DNA from: Deltaproteobacteria bacterium
GTDB lineage: Bacteria; Desulfobacterota; Desulfuromonadia; Desulfuromonadales; Geopsychrobacteraceae
Reading direction: 5' to 3'
Length of the DNA stretch: 60,588 nt
Assembly: GCA_018399135.1 (NCBI GenBank)
Contig: JAGYPB010000012.1
Location: 1 to 60,588 of the forward strand
Shown: one piece after another, positions 20,277 to 29,454 of the stretch
How positions within the stretch are numbered: position 1 is the first letter of the stretch
How the letters are laid out: every line of letters begins with the position of its first letter
The notes under the pieces: model-generated
Seen by the model: only the letters and a program-made list of their open reading frames with translations
Databases searched by the model: none
What the model was told of the DNA's origin: nothing
Translations under genes and position numbers: made by a program

Positions 20277-20933
20277 ATGCTGACAATCATGGAAGTATAT
20301 CAGCGCTTGTGTCGGGGGTATTGCCTTGATAACTGGTGGCCGGCACAAAGCCCCTTTGAGGTGGTTGTCGGGGCTTTTTTGACCCAGAATACCAACTGGA
20401 ACAATGTCGAGAAGGCGCTGGCAAATCTCAAAGGGGCCAAGGCTCTGGATTTACCATTACTGGCGGATATGCCTCTGGCGCAGCTGGAACAGCTGATCCG
20501 CCCCTCCGGCTTTTTTCGTCAGAAAGCGCAGCGTCTGCAGCATTTCTGCCGTTATGTGCAGGATCACCATGCAGGGTCTTTTGATAGTCTGCTTACCGGC
20601 GATCTGAATGACATCCGCAGCGAGCTTCTGGCCCTGGCCGGTATCGGACCGGAAACGGCTGATTCGATTCTACTCTATGCCGGGGGGCGACCCTCCTTTG
20701 TTATCGACAGCTACACCCGGCGTTTTTGGGGCCGGTTGGGGCTATTAACGGGCACAGAAAAGTATGATGATATCCGTACCCTGTTCATGGCAAAAGTGGA
20801 AAAGGATGTTCCCCTTTATCAGCATTATCATGCCCTGATTGTGACCCACTGCAAAGAATGTTGCCGAAAAACGCCATTATGTTCGACCTGCCTTTTTACA
20901 GATATCTGTGATTATGCCGCTCAGGTCGCTTGA
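20277..20933 (+). CDS. Endonuclease III-like HhH-GPD DNA glycosylase with Fe-S cluster (MagIII-like)
   Basis: A 218-residue HhH-GPD glycosylase; a GTG at 20274 is an alternative start, with AAGG at 20263. The helix-hairpin-helix reads LAGIGPETADS (120-130), followed by the catalytic Asp144 (VIDSYTRR). The lysine used by bifunctional Nth at the position of Glu126 is absent. This and the overall pattern (GPETADSILLY, like GKESADAILCY in H. pylori MagIII) suggest a monofunctional glycosylase, perhaps for 3-methyladenine. A 4Fe-4S motif C-x6-C-x2-C-x5-C occupies 195-211. Substrate assignment is inference. Confidence 0.88.
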   Translation: MLTIMEVYQRLCRGYCLDNWWPAQSPFEVVVGAFLTQNTNWNNVEKALANLKGAKALDLPLLADMPLAQLEQLIRPSGFFRQKAQRLQHFCRYVQDHHAGSFDSLLTGDLNDIRSELLALAGIGPETADSILLYAGGRPSFVIDSYTRRFWGRLGLLTGTEKYDDIRTLFMAKVEKDVPLYQHYHALIVTHCKECCRKTPLCSTCLFTDICDYAAQVA

Positions 20934-21003
20934 ACAATTCCTGTTTCTGCGCTAAGCTCCCGCTGTTTTAAGCTTTTTTTCTGCCTTGCCCGGATATTGA
21001 CCG

Positions 21004-21777
21004 ATGGATCATCTGCTGTTTCTACTGAAAAAAATTCTGGGGGATTTTTTAACGCCGGTTCCCTTGACCCTGCTACTCTTGCTGCTGGCGATCCCGTCCT
21101 TGCTGCGTCGCAAAAATCGCTGGTTCGGAGTTTTTTGCGTTGTCATCGCTACCGTGCTGTTGTTTGTCAGTAGCTATGCGCCCTTGAGTAGCCGCTGGAT
21201 AGCTGATCTGGAAACGCGCTACCCGGCTTATGAACAGGGAACAAGCTCGCCCGATTATGTCGCAGTTTTGGGGAGTTGGCACCAGACGGTGGCTGACCAA
21301 CCCCTTACCAGCGAGTTGAGTTCAACCGCCATTGTCCGACTGGCGGAAGGAATACGTATTTATCGATTGCACCCCGGGAGCCGCCTGATTTTTACCGGTT
21401 ATCGCGGTCTTAACGCTGATCCTGTGTCCTATCCGGAAAAACTCAGAGAACTGGCTCTTGCTCTGGGGGTTCCCGATGAAGATATCCTAACCTTTGTCGG
21501 CCCGCGCGATACGGCGGAAGAGGCACAACTGATTGCCGATCTTTTTGCTGATACCGAACTGGTGCTGGTCACCTCGGCGACCCACATGCCACGCTCGATG
21601 GAACTGTTTCGTGGTGCCGGACTTGATCCGACTCCGGCGCCGACCGGGCACTTAAGCAAACCGACGCGGCGCTTGTGGCGATTGCCTGACGGTGAAGCCC
21701 TGGCCCGGACTGATGCCTTGATTCACGAGCATTTGGGGATTCTCTGGGCGCGATTAGTGGGGCAAGATGCGCAGTAG
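21004..21777 (+). CDS. ElyC/SanA/YdcF family (DUF218) envelope protein
   Basis: A 257-residue protein with two N-terminal membrane segments (about 18-34 and 40-58) and an external DUF218 domain starting near 85 (YVAVLGSWHQ). It has the typical LIFTGYRG and PRDTAEEAQLIADLF motifs and ends around LIHEHLGILWARL. ElyC is linked to peptidoglycan and envelope maintenance in E. coli; the biochemical activity is unsettled. It stands between the glycosylase gene and ileS, with about 70 and 53 bp on either side. Confidence 0.82.
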   Translation: MDHLLFLLKKILGDFLTPVPLTLLLLLLAIPSLLRRKNRWFGVFCVVIATVLLFVSSYAPLSSRWIADLETRYPAYEQGTSSPDYVAVLGSWHQTVADQPLTSELSSTAIVRLAEGIRIYRLHPGSRLIFTGYRGLNADPVSYPEKLRELALALGVPDEDILTFVGPRDTAEEAQLIADLFADTELVLVTSATHMPRSMELFRGAGLDPTPAPTGHLSKPTRRLWRLPDGEALARTDALIHEHLGILWARLVGQDAQ

Positions 21778-21830
21778 GTTGTACAACAATACATTATCAG
21801 GGGCCTTGATGCCCCGTGGAGAGACATTTC

Positions 21831-24611
21831 ATGGATTATAAAGACACACTGAATTTACCTGTAACCGATTTCCCCATGCGCGCCAATCTGCCGGTGCGCG
21901 AGCCGGAAATTCTTGCTCAGTGGCAGCAGGCTGATCTCAATGGTCAGCTCGAAGAGGCCAATAGCGGCAAACAGAAATTTATTTTGCATGATGGTCCCCC
22001 TTACGCCAACGGCCACATCCACATGGGGCATGCCCTGAACAAGGTGCTCAAGGATATCATCGTCAAAAGTAAACGGATGGAAGGGTTCCACACCCCTTAT
22101 GTCCCGGGCTGGGATTGCCATGGCCTGCCGATTGAGCTGATGGTGGATAAAAAACTCGGCAAAAAAAAGCGCGAAATGAGCAAGGCAGAGTTTCGTCGTG
22201 AATGCCGTGAATATGCCAAGGTGTGGGTTGCTATACAGTCAGAGGAATTTCAACGCCTGGGGATTTTCGGCAACTGGGCCGATCCGTACCTGACTATGAC
22301 CACCGGCTATGAAGCGACCACGGCCCGTGAATTGGCGCGTCTGGCGGAGCGTGGTTCCCTGTTCAAGGGCAAAAAGCCGATCCACTGGTGTGCCTCCTGT
22401 GTGACTGCCCTGGCTGAAGCAGAGGTCGAGTACGCTGATCACAGCTCCCCCTCGATTTATGTCAAATTCCCTTATGTCGACACCTTGCCGAAGTCGCTGG
22501 CACATCTGACCGATAAGCCTTTAAGTTTTGTTATCTGGACGACAACCCCCTGGACGATTCCTGCCAATCTGGGTATCAGCCTGAATCCGGAGCTGCCCTA
22601 TGTAGTGATCGATACTGGAAATGACTATCTGGTGATTGCCGAAGGATTGCGTGAAAAGGTAGAAGCAGCCCTTGGTATTGAAGGAGCCCTGGTCGTTGCC
22701 CCCCTTGATGCGGCCGAGTTCGATAATAAAAACTGCCGTCATCCCTTGTATGAGCGCGACTCCCTGATCATGCTTGGTGATCATGTTACCCTGGAAGCTG
22801 GAACCGGCTGTGTTCACACCGCTCCCGGTCATGGTCACGATGACTATGTGATCGGGCTGAAGTATGGCCTCGAGATTTATAACCCGGTGGATGACTATGG
22901 GCGTTATCGTGACGACATGGAGTTGTTCGGCGGCATGAAGCTGGCTGCGGCTAACCGTGCCGTTAATGACAAGTTGCTGGAGGTTGGGGCGCTCTTGCAC
23001 GAGAGTGACCTCAGCCATAGTTATCCTCACTGCTGGCGCTGCAAAAAGCCGGTTATTTTCCGTGCGACCGAGCAGTGGTTCATCAGTATGGAACACAATG
23101 ATCTGCGTCAGAAGGCACTGGCGGAAATCGAGCGGGTCGAGTGGATTCCGGCCTGGGGACGTGACCGTATCTACAATATGGTCGAAGCCCGCCCCGACTG
23201 GTGTGTCAGCCGTCAGCGCAGCTGGGGCGTTCCCATCACCATCATGTATTGTGAAAAGTGCGGGGAAGCTCTTAACGATGGCGCCATCATGCACCATATT
23301 GCCGACCAGTTTGACGAGGCGGGCAGTGATGTCTGGTTTGAGAAGGACGCCGCCGAACTGCTCCCGACCGGTACCCGCTGTTCGGTTTGTAACCACGATC
23401 ATTTTACCAAAGAGACCGACATTCTTGATGTCTGGTTCGATTCCGGTGTTTCTCACGCCGCCGTTTGTGAGTTGCGCAACGAGCTGCACAGTCCTGCCGA
23501 TCTCTATCTGGAAGGGTCGGACCAGCACCGTGGCTGGTTCCACTCGAGCCTGTTGGAGTCGGTCGGCACCCGTGATTGCGCCCCTTACAAGGCAGTATTA
23601 ACTCACGGCTTCGTACTCGACAAGGCTGGTCGCCCCATGTCCAAGTCAATGGGGAATGTCATTGCTCCAGATGAAATCATCAAAAAATATGGTGCTGAGA
23701 TTCTGCGTTTGTGGGTCGCTGCTACCGACTACCGCGATGATATTCGCCTGGGCGATGAAACCTTGCAGCGCTTGTCCGATGCCTACCGCCGCATTCGCAA
23801 TACCGCCCGTTATCTGCTTGGTAACCTGAATGATTTTAATCCTGTTACTGATCAGATCCGTTCGGCAGAGCTGCTGGAGCTTGATCGCTGGGCCTTGTCA
23901 CGGCTGGCGCGGCTGACGCAGCGGGTGCGACAGGCTTATGAGCGTTACGAGTTTCATACTCTCTACCATGCCGTACACAATTTCTGCAGTATCGATTTGA
24001 GTGCTTTTTATCTTGATATCCTTAAAGATCGTTTGTACGCCAGTGCCCCCTCGAGTATCGAATACCGCAGTGCCCGCACCACCTTGTACCGCATTGTTGA
24101 GACCCTGACCCGGTTGATCGCGCCGGTGTTGAGCTTTACTGCTGACGAAATCTGGCAACGGCTGCCCGGTGAGCGTCCGGTAAGTGTTCATCTCGCATCT
24201 TTTCCCGAAGTGGTCACGGCAGATCTGGATGATGCCCTGGAAGCCACCTATGAGCGTCTGCTCAAGGTACGTAACGAAGTGTCGCGGCAGTTGGAAAAAG
24301 CGCGGACGGAAAAAATGATTGGCCAGTCGCTGGAGGCCAGGGTCGTGCTTCAGGTTCCGGATGATTATCGTGAATTGCTGAACCGGTATCTGCCGGTGTT
24401 GCCGGCCTATTTTATTGTATCGCAGGTGGAATTAAGTGACGACGCTCTTGACGTCGAGGCCTCTACCCAGGTGTCGGGACTTAGGGTGCAGGTTATTGCT
24501 GCCGAGGGCAGCAAATGTGAACGCTGCTGGAATTATGCCACCAGTGTTGGCGATCATGCCGAGCATCCAGGCCTTTGTACGCGCTGCGCTGCGGCCCTGG
24601 CGGCAGGGTGA
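21831..24611 (+). CDS. ileS: Isoleucine--tRNA ligase
   Basis: A 926-residue class I synthetase that charges tRNA-Ile. The chosen ATG (21831) is preceded by GTGGAGAG; an in-frame GTG at 21816 would use part of that site. The HIGH motif appears as GHIHMGHAL (about residue 60), the editing domain lies in 190-400, KMSKS appears as GRPMSKSMGN, and C-terminal zinc cysteines are present (CERCW, CTRCA). A 5-bp GC hairpin (GGGGC/GCCCC, 21800-21815) sits directly before the ribosome site. lspA follows about 70 bp downstream, a widespread gene pair. Confidence 0.97.
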   Translation: MDYKDTLNLPVTDFPMRANLPVREPEILAQWQQADLNGQLEEANSGKQKFILHDGPPYANGHIHMGHALNKVLKDIIVKSKRMEGFHTPYVPGWDCHGLPIELMVDKKLGKKKREMSKAEFRRECREYAKVWVAIQSEEFQRLGIFGNWADPYLTMTTGYEATTARELARLAERGSLFKGKKPIHWCASCVTALAEAEVEYADHSSPSIYVKFPYVDTLPKSLAHLTDKPLSFVIWTTTPWTIPANLGISLNPELPYVVIDTGNDYLVIAEGLREKVEAALGIEGALVVAPLDAAEFDNKNCRHPLYERDSLIMLGDHVTLEAGTGCVHTAPGHGHDDYVIGLKYGLEIYNPVDDYGRYRDDMELFGGMKLAAANRAVNDKLLEVGALLHESDLSHSYPHCWRCKKPVIFRATEQWFISMEHNDLRQKALAEIERVEWIPAWGRDRIYNMVEARPDWCVSRQRSWGVPITIMYCEKCGEALNDGAIMHHIADQFDEAGSDVWFEKDAAELLPTGTRCSVCNHDHFTKETDILDVWFDSGVSHAAVCELRNELHSPADLYLEGSDQHRGWFHSSLLESVGTRDCAPYKAVLTHGFVLDKAGRPMSKSMGNVIAPDEIIKKYGAEILRLWVAATDYRDDIRLGDETLQRLSDAYRRIRNTARYLLGNLNDFNPVTDQIRSAELLELDRWALSRLARLTQRVRQAYERYEFHTLYHAVHNFCSIDLSAFYLDILKDRLYASAPSSIEYRSARTTLYRIVETLTRLIAPVLSFTADEIWQRLPGERPVSVHLASFPEVVTADLDDALEATYERLLKVRNEVSRQLEKARTEKMIGQSLEARVVLQVPDDYRELLNRYLPVLPAYFIVSQVELSDDALDVEASTQVSGLRVQVIAAEGSKCERCWNYATSVGDHAEHPGLCTRCAAALAAG

Positions 24612-24612
24612 G

Positions 24613-24693
24613 ATGAAGGAAACTGTTGCAATAATTATTGAGTGTGGTGGCATGACTCCATTGACAAGGGAGTTGTGTAGCTATGCCCTTTAG
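24613..24693 (+). CDS. Possible 26-residue leader or coupling ORF between ileS and lspA
   Basis: An ATG one base after the ileS stop opens a 26-codon frame that ends inside the first codons of lspA (stop at 24691-24693, lspA start at 24683). Translation of it would carry ribosomes over the lspA start. The predicted peptide begins MKETVAIIIECGG; I do not recognise it. It may simply be chance reading through the spacer. Confidence 0.25.
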   Translation: MKETVAIIIECGGMTPLTRELCSYAL

Positions 24694-25195
24694 CTCTAAA
24701 TATAAGCTATTCTCCGGCATCGCCTTGATTGTGCTGATCCTTGATCAGCTCACCAAGGTCTACTTTGAGCGTAACTACGCCCTTGGGCAATTCAAGGTAT
24801 TAATCGAGAACCATCTGTATCTGACCCACGTGCGTAATCCCGGTGCAGCCTTCGGAATTCTGGCTGACAGTGCCTGGCGCTTGCCGTTTTTTCTGAGCGT
24901 TACGCTGGTCGCGGTGGTGGGGATTTTATGGTACCTGCGGACCCTGCCGGTGCCGGCCAGGTGGATGCACTTCTCTCTAGGGCTGATTTTTGGCGGCGCG
25001 GTTGGTAACGTCATTGACCGCATCCGTCTGGGTGAGGTGATCGATTTTATCGGTGTCCACTGGTACCAGTATCACTGGCCGTCCTTCAATGTCGCTGACA
25101 GCGCTATCAGTGTCGGCGTCGCCATCCTGCTGTTGCTTTCCCTGCAGGAAGAACTGGCGCTCAGGCGTCAGCGCAAAGCGGAACAGCAAAAATAA
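24683..25195 (+). CDS. lspA: Lipoprotein signal peptidase (signal peptidase II)
   Basis: A 170-residue inner-membrane aspartyl protease that removes signal peptides from prolipoproteins. Conserved blocks are visible: DQLTKVYFE near the N terminus, RNPGAAFG, and the two catalytic aspartates in GNVIDRIRLGEVIDFI and FNVADSAI. There are four membrane segments. GGGAG lies before the ATG at 24683. It follows ileS and is immediately followed by a repeat copy. Confidence 0.96.
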   Translation: MPFSSKYKLFSGIALIVLILDQLTKVYFERNYALGQFKVLIENHLYLTHVRNPGAAFGILADSAWRLPFFLSVTLVAVVGILWYLRTLPVPARWMHFSLGLIFGGAVGNVIDRIRLGEVIDFIGVHWYQYHWPSFNVADSAISVGVAILLLLSLQEELALRRQRKAEQQK

Positions 25196-25200
25196 ATTGA

Positions 25201-25341
25201 TCTGTTCAGCACCGGATCGGGAATCCTATGTCAAGGGACGCTTTTCGTCATCCATGACCGCTTGTTGTCGCCGTCCATGGCGACAAACACCCTTGCCACA
25301 GGATTCCCGATCCTGCGCAAGGACGACAGTTGAATAGTTAC
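25201..25341 (+). repeat. Dispersed structured repeat, copy E (full length; family reference)
   Basis: This is a 141-bp element between the convergent lspA and uvrA genes. Nested pairing is visible: terminal arms CTGTTCAGC (25202-25210) with GTTGAATAG (25329-25337, allowing G-U pairs); a 14-bp perfect stem GGATCGGGAATCCT (25214-25227) with AGGATTCCCGATCC (25300-25313); CAAGGG (25232-25237) with CCCTTG (25290-25295); and two inner hairpins, GACG/CGTC (25237-25249) and TTGTCGCC/GGCGACAA (25265-25286). Both halves of the long stem differ from other copies in a matching way. No ORF of note lies inside. I know of no named family with this sequence. Confidence 0.95.
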
Positions 25342-25357
25342 CATTGTTTAACAATGG
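25341..25357. repeat. Perfect palindrome CCATTGTT-T-AACAATGG
   Basis: A 17-bp palindrome abuts the right end of repeat copy E. It could be an operator, a weak terminator for either convergent gene, or an insertion-site trace. The remaining bases up to the uvrA stop codon show no clear feature. Confidence 0.5.
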
Positions 25358-25497
25358 CGCGCCCTGCATTTGACGCTTTTCGCTTAGCCATCCCACCTTG
25401 GTATTGTTTGCGAAAGTATCAAGATTGGAATCAGGTTACCATCATAGTTGAGATCAGCGGGAATGCCAAGGGAAAGAACTGGCCGTTGCGGCTCATC

Positions 25498-28317
25498 TCA
25501 ACGAGCAGTCTTCAGGCTGTCGCGCAGGTAGCGCCCGGTATAGGAGGCGTCACAGGCGGCAACCTCTTCCGGGGTTCCAGCGGTGATGACCCGTCCGCCC
25601 CGACTCCCACCTTCCGGGCCAAGATCAATAACATAGTCGGCTGTTTTAATGACATCGAGATTATGTTCAATTACTACCACGGTATTGCCGGTTTCAATCA
25701 GCCGATTGAGCACCTCCAGGAGTTTGTGGATATCGGCAAAGTGCAGACCGGTCGTCGGTTCATCGAGAATGTAGATGGTTTTCCCCGTTGCTCGCTTGCC
25801 GAGCTCGCGCGCCAGTTTGACTCGTTGCGCCTCACCGCCGGAGAGGGTGGTAGCACTCTGGCCGAGCTTGATATAACCCAGGCCGACATCCCTGATGGTC
25901 TGCAGCTTATTGTGAATTCGCGGAATATTTTCGAGAAACCGGCTGGCCTGGTTAACGGTCATGGCCAGGACTTCGGCAATACTTTTTCCCTTGTATTTGA
26001 CTTCGAGGGTTTCGCGATTGTAGCGCGCCCCTTTGCAGACGTCACATTGTACGTAGACATCGGGGAGAAAATGCATTTCGATTTTGATGATGCCGTCACC
26101 GCTGCAGGCTTCGCAGCGCCCCCCCTTGACATTGAAGGAAAAACGACCCGGTTTGTAGCCACGAATTTTGGCCTCAGGCAGCTGAGCGAAGAGATCGCGG
26201 ATATCGGTAAATACCCCGGTGTAGGTGGCAGGGTTGGAACGTGGCGTGCGACCGATGGGGGATTGGTCAATATCGATGACCTTGTCGAGTTGTTCGAGCC
26301 CGTTGATTTCCTTGACCGGGCCGGCTTTTTCCCGCGCCCGGTGCAGACGTTGGGCCAGGGTTTTGTAGAGGGTTTCGATGACCAGTGAAGACTTACCGGA
26401 TCCAGAGACACCGGTAAAGCAGGTCAATACTCCCAACGGGATGTGCACATCGACCAGTTGCAGATTGTTGGCGCGGGCGCCTTTGATTTCGAGCCAGCGC
26501 TCGCTGGTGCGGCGTTCGCTCGGTATCATGATCCGGCGGCGGCCGGACAAGTAGTCTGCGGTCAGGGAGTCCGGACAAGCAATAACCTGCTGTGGCGTCC
26601 CCTGGGCGACGACGCGACCGCCGTTGACCCCGGCCGCTGGGCCCATATCGATGACATGGTCGGCAGTACAAATAGTCTCTTCATCATGTTCTACCACCAG
26701 CACCGTATTGCCGAGATCGCGCAAGCGCTTCAGGGTAGTTAACAGGCGTTGGTTGTCGCGTTGATGCAGGCCGATAGAGGGCTCATCAAGGATATAGAGA
26801 ACCCCGGTCAGGGACGAGCCGATCTGGGTGGCAAGACGGATGCGCTGCCCTTCCCCGCCGGACAAGGTACCGGCACTGCGATTCAGGGTCAGATAATCAA
26901 GGCCGACATGGGAGAGGAAGGAGAGCCGTTCGCGAATTTCTTTCAAGATACGGCGAGCTATCTCCATCTCTTTTGGGGGCAATGTGAGCTGCTGAAAAAA
27001 CGTCTCGGCATCAGTAATGGACATGGCGGTAGTTTGCTGGATGTTTTTGCCGCCAACAGTAATATGCAGGGCCTCGGGGCGCAGACGGGCGCCGTCGCAG
27101 GTTTGACAGGGAATGACATTCATGAAACGTTCGAGATTTTCGCGCACGCCGTCGGAATCAGTTTCGTGATAACGCCGTTCAAGATTGGGGATTATCCCTT
27201 CAAAGGGTTTTTCGTAAAAATGGCGATTGTCTCCCTGGTCATAGTAAAAACGAATGCTCGCGCCGCCGGAACCGTAGAGGATCATGTTCTGGACGGTCTG
27301 GGTCAGCTGATAAAAAGGGGTACGCATGTCGAACTGGTAATGCTGAGCCAGCGCCTCAAGCAAGGCCTGATAATAGAAGCCGGTGCGGCTGTCCCACGGC
27401 ACCAAGGCGCCGTCGCGCAGGGAGAGTTGCGGATTGGGAACCACCTGTTCGCGGTCAAAGAGCATCCGTGTGCCGAGTCCGCTGCAGTCGGGGCAGGCAC
27501 CGTGGGGGTTGTTGAACGAAAACATGCGCGGGGTGATTTCCGGGTAAGACAGCCCGCATTCAATACAGGCATGACGCGCCGAAAAGAGCATGCTGTCGCT
27601 ATCGGGAACCTCTACCCGCACCAACCCGTCGGCGAGCTGTACTGCGGTTTCGATCGATTCCGCCAGGCGCGAGGTGATGTCCGGTTTCATCACCAGGCGA
27701 TCGACAACCACCTCCAGGGTATGTTTTTTGTTCTTGTCGAGGGTCATGGGGTCACCGAGCTCGTACATTTCACCATCGATGCGTATGCGCACATAGCCGG
27801 CTGCCTGCAGCTGGGCCAGTTCCTTGCGGTATTCCCCTTTGCGCTCGCGAACGATGGGAGCCATTACCATCAGGCGGGATTTCTCCGGCAGCAGCATGAT
27901 CTGGTCGACCATCTGTTCTACCGTCTGAGCCGCAATTTTATGTCCGCAGCGATGGCAGAGGATGTCGCCGACCCGGGCGTAGAGCAAGCGCAGGTAATCG
28001 TAGATTTCAGTCACCGTGCCGACAGTGGAACGGGGATTTTTTGAGGTTGTTTTCTGTTCGATGGAGATGGCCGGTGACAGACCATCGATCTGGTCAACGT
28101 CGGGTTTTTCCATCTGTTCGAGGAACTGCCGTGCATAGGCCGACAGGCTTTCGACGTAGCGCCGCTGTCCTTCTGCATAGATGGTGTCAAAGGCCAGGGT
28201 ACTTTTTCCTGAGCCGGAAACACCGGTAATTACCACTAGCTTGTCGCGCGGGATGTCGATATCGATATTTTTCAGGTTGTGCTCGCGGGCACCACGGATA
28301 CGGATATGGTCAATCAT
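25498..28317 (-). CDS. uvrA: UvrABC excinuclease subunit A
   Basis: A 939-residue DNA damage sensor of nucleotide excision repair. Two ABC ATPase modules are visible: Walker [15 protein letters not shown] near residue 33 and [14 protein letters not shown] near 640, and signatures [12 protein letters not shown] and [12 protein letters not shown]. Zinc-binding cysteines occur in [10 protein letters not shown]...CPDCSG and CEACSGDG...CDVCKG. The length is normal. It follows pdxA by 18 bp on the minus strand and is probably co-transcribed. Confidence 0.97.
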   Translation of the reverse strand: MIDHIRIRGAREHNLKNIDIDIPRDKLVVITGVSGSGKSTLAFDTIYAEGQRRYVESLSAYARQFLEQMEKPDVDQIDGLSPAISIEQKTTSKNPRSTVGTVTEIYDYLRLLYARVGDILCHRCGHKIAAQTVEQMVDQIMLLPEKSRLMVMAPIVRERKGEYRKELAQLQAAGYVRIRIDGEMYELGDPMTLDKNKKHTLEVVVDRLVMKPDITSRLAESIETAVQLADGLVRVEVPDSDSMLFSARHACIECGLSYPEITPRMFSFNNPHGACPDCSGLGTRMLFDREQVVPNPQLSLRDGALVPWDSRTGFYYQALLEALAQHYQFDMRTPFYQLTQTVQNMILYGSGGASIRFYYDQGDNRHFYEKPFEGIIPNLERRYHETDSDGVRENLERFMNVIPCQTCDGARLRPEALHITVGGKNIQQTTAMSITDAETFFQQLTLPPKEMEIARRILKEIRERLSFLSHVGLDYLTLNRSAGTLSGGEGQRIRLATQIGSSLTGVLYILDEPSIGLHQRDNQRLLTTLKRLRDLGNTVLVVEHDEETICTADHVIDMGPAAGVNGGRVVAQGTPQQVIACPDSLTADYLSGRRRIMIPSERRTSERWLEIKGARANNLQLVDVHIPLGVLTCFTGVSGSGKSSLVIETLYKTLAQRLHRAREKAGPVKEINGLEQLDKVIDIDQSPIGRTPRSNPATYTGVFTDIRDLFAQLPEAKIRGYKPGRFSFNVKGGRCEACSGDGIIKIEMHFLPDVYVQCDVCKGARYNRETLEVKYKGKSIAEVLAMTVNQASRFLENIPRIHNKLQTIRDVGLGYIKLGQSATTLSGGEAQRVKLARELGKRATGKTIYILDEPTTGLHFADIHKLLEVLNRLIETGNTVVVIEHNLDVIKTADYVIDLGPEGGSRGGRVITAGTPEEVAACDASYTGRYLRDSLKTAR

Positions 28318-28335
28318 GTTTTTTTGTCAACTTCG

Positions 28336-29346
28336 TTAGGGGGTTGAGGTGTGTGGTATTTGCATCTCCGCCGCCATACGCAGAGCGGCACAAAGGCTGG
28401 CCGTGCTGGCCTTGCCGCTACCGGCAAGATCGTAAGCGGTACCGTGGTCGACACTGGTGCGGATGATCGGCAACCCCAGGGTCACATTGACCGCATTGTC
28501 AAAGTGCAGCAGTTTCAGCGGGATCAACCCCTGGTCATGGTACATGCAGATGACCGCATCAGCACTATCCTCGTGCACGGCAAAATGGAACAGGGTGTCG
28601 GCACTGTGGGGACCGCTGGCAGCAATTCCTTCAGCGCAGGCAGCTTGAATAGCGGGCGCGATCAGGCGCGGCTCCTCGTCACCAAACAAGCCATTCTCGC
28701 CGGCATGGGGATTCAGGGCGAGTACCGCCAGGCGCGGTTTTGGTAAAGTAAAATGTTTCTGCAGGGCGCTATGGGTAATGCGCAGGGTGGTAAGAATCGC
28801 CTCGGTAGAAAGCTGCCGTGCTACCGTTGCCAAAGGCAGATGGGTGGTCACCAGGCAGACCTTGAGGCTGGTACCGGCGAGCATCATCACCACCTGTTTG
28901 ACCCCGCAGCGATCAGCGAGAAATTCCGTATGACCGGGGAAGCTGAAGCCGGCGGCGTTAATCGCTTTTTTGTTGATCGGACAGGTGACCATGGCGTGGG
29001 CTCTACCATTCAGGCATTGCTGTACCGCCCTGTCAATGTAGTTGGCCATGGCCTGTCCGCAGGCCTGATCCGGCTTGCTGTAGTTCAGGTTAGTTGAGGT
29101 CAGGCACGATCCGGCCTCGACTTCCAGCAGGCGGCCGTTAAAATCGAGGCGACATATTTCACCCTCAGCGTCTACCTCCCTGGCCGCTATCCCGAAAATG
29201 TGTCCGGCCTGTTTCAGGGCGGTAACATCACCGATAACCCGCACTCGCGCCGGCAGGACTTCCAGCTCGCCGTCAAGCATGGTTTTGACAATCAGTTCCG
29301 GGCCGATCCCGGTCGGATCGCCCATGGTGATGAGGATGTGTTGCAT
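28336..29346 (-). CDS. pdxA: 4-hydroxythreonine-4-phosphate dehydrogenase
   Basis: A 336-residue enzyme of the DXP-dependent pyridoxal phosphate pathway; it oxidises 4-phosphohydroxy-threonine. Signatures are [16 protein letters not shown] at the N terminus, [20 protein letters not shown] in the centre, [15 protein letters not shown] and the metal-binding [12 protein letters not shown]. The final [14 protein letters not shown] is typical. It is the upstream gene of the pdxA-uvrA pair. Confidence 0.96.
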   Translation of the reverse strand: MQHILITMGDPTGIGPELIVKTMLDGELEVLPARVRVIGDVTALKQAGHIFGIAAREVDAEGEICRLDFNGRLLEVEAGSCLTSTNLNYSKPDQACGQAMANYIDRAVQQCLNGRAHAMVTCPINKKAINAAGFSFPGHTEFLADRCGVKQVVMMLAGTSLKVCLVTTHLPLATVARQLSTEAILTTLRITHSALQKHFTLPKPRLAVLALNPHAGENGLFGDEEPRLIAPAIQAACAEGIAASGPHSADTLFHFAVHEDSADAVICMYHDQGLIPLKLLHFDNAVNVTLGLPIIRTSVDHGTAYDLAGSGKASTASLCAALRMAAEMQIPHTSTP

Positions 29347-29454
29347 TATAGATTCCCTGATCAGGTTGTGGCGTAATTGACCAATATAGCGGAATCATGG
29401 GGGAGGAAACAAGAAGCGATGCAGAAAAGCTGGTTGATCTTTTTTGTGGTGGTA

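Noticed and set aside
21778-21830. T-box leader upstream of ileS
   Set aside because: Only 53 bases separate the genes, far too short for a T-box, and no T-box sequence is visible. Only a 5-bp hairpin remains.
22521-23543. 340-codon minus-strand frame
   Set aside because: Antisense shadow of ileS, which is unambiguous.
25330-26388. Long plus-strand open frame over the end of uvrA (352 codons)
   Set aside because: It is the antisense shadow of uvrA, which has full family signatures. The first 50 codons before uvrA show no supportable domain.
26749-28044. 431-codon plus-strand frame
   Set aside because: Antisense shadow of uvrA; no recognisable protein features.
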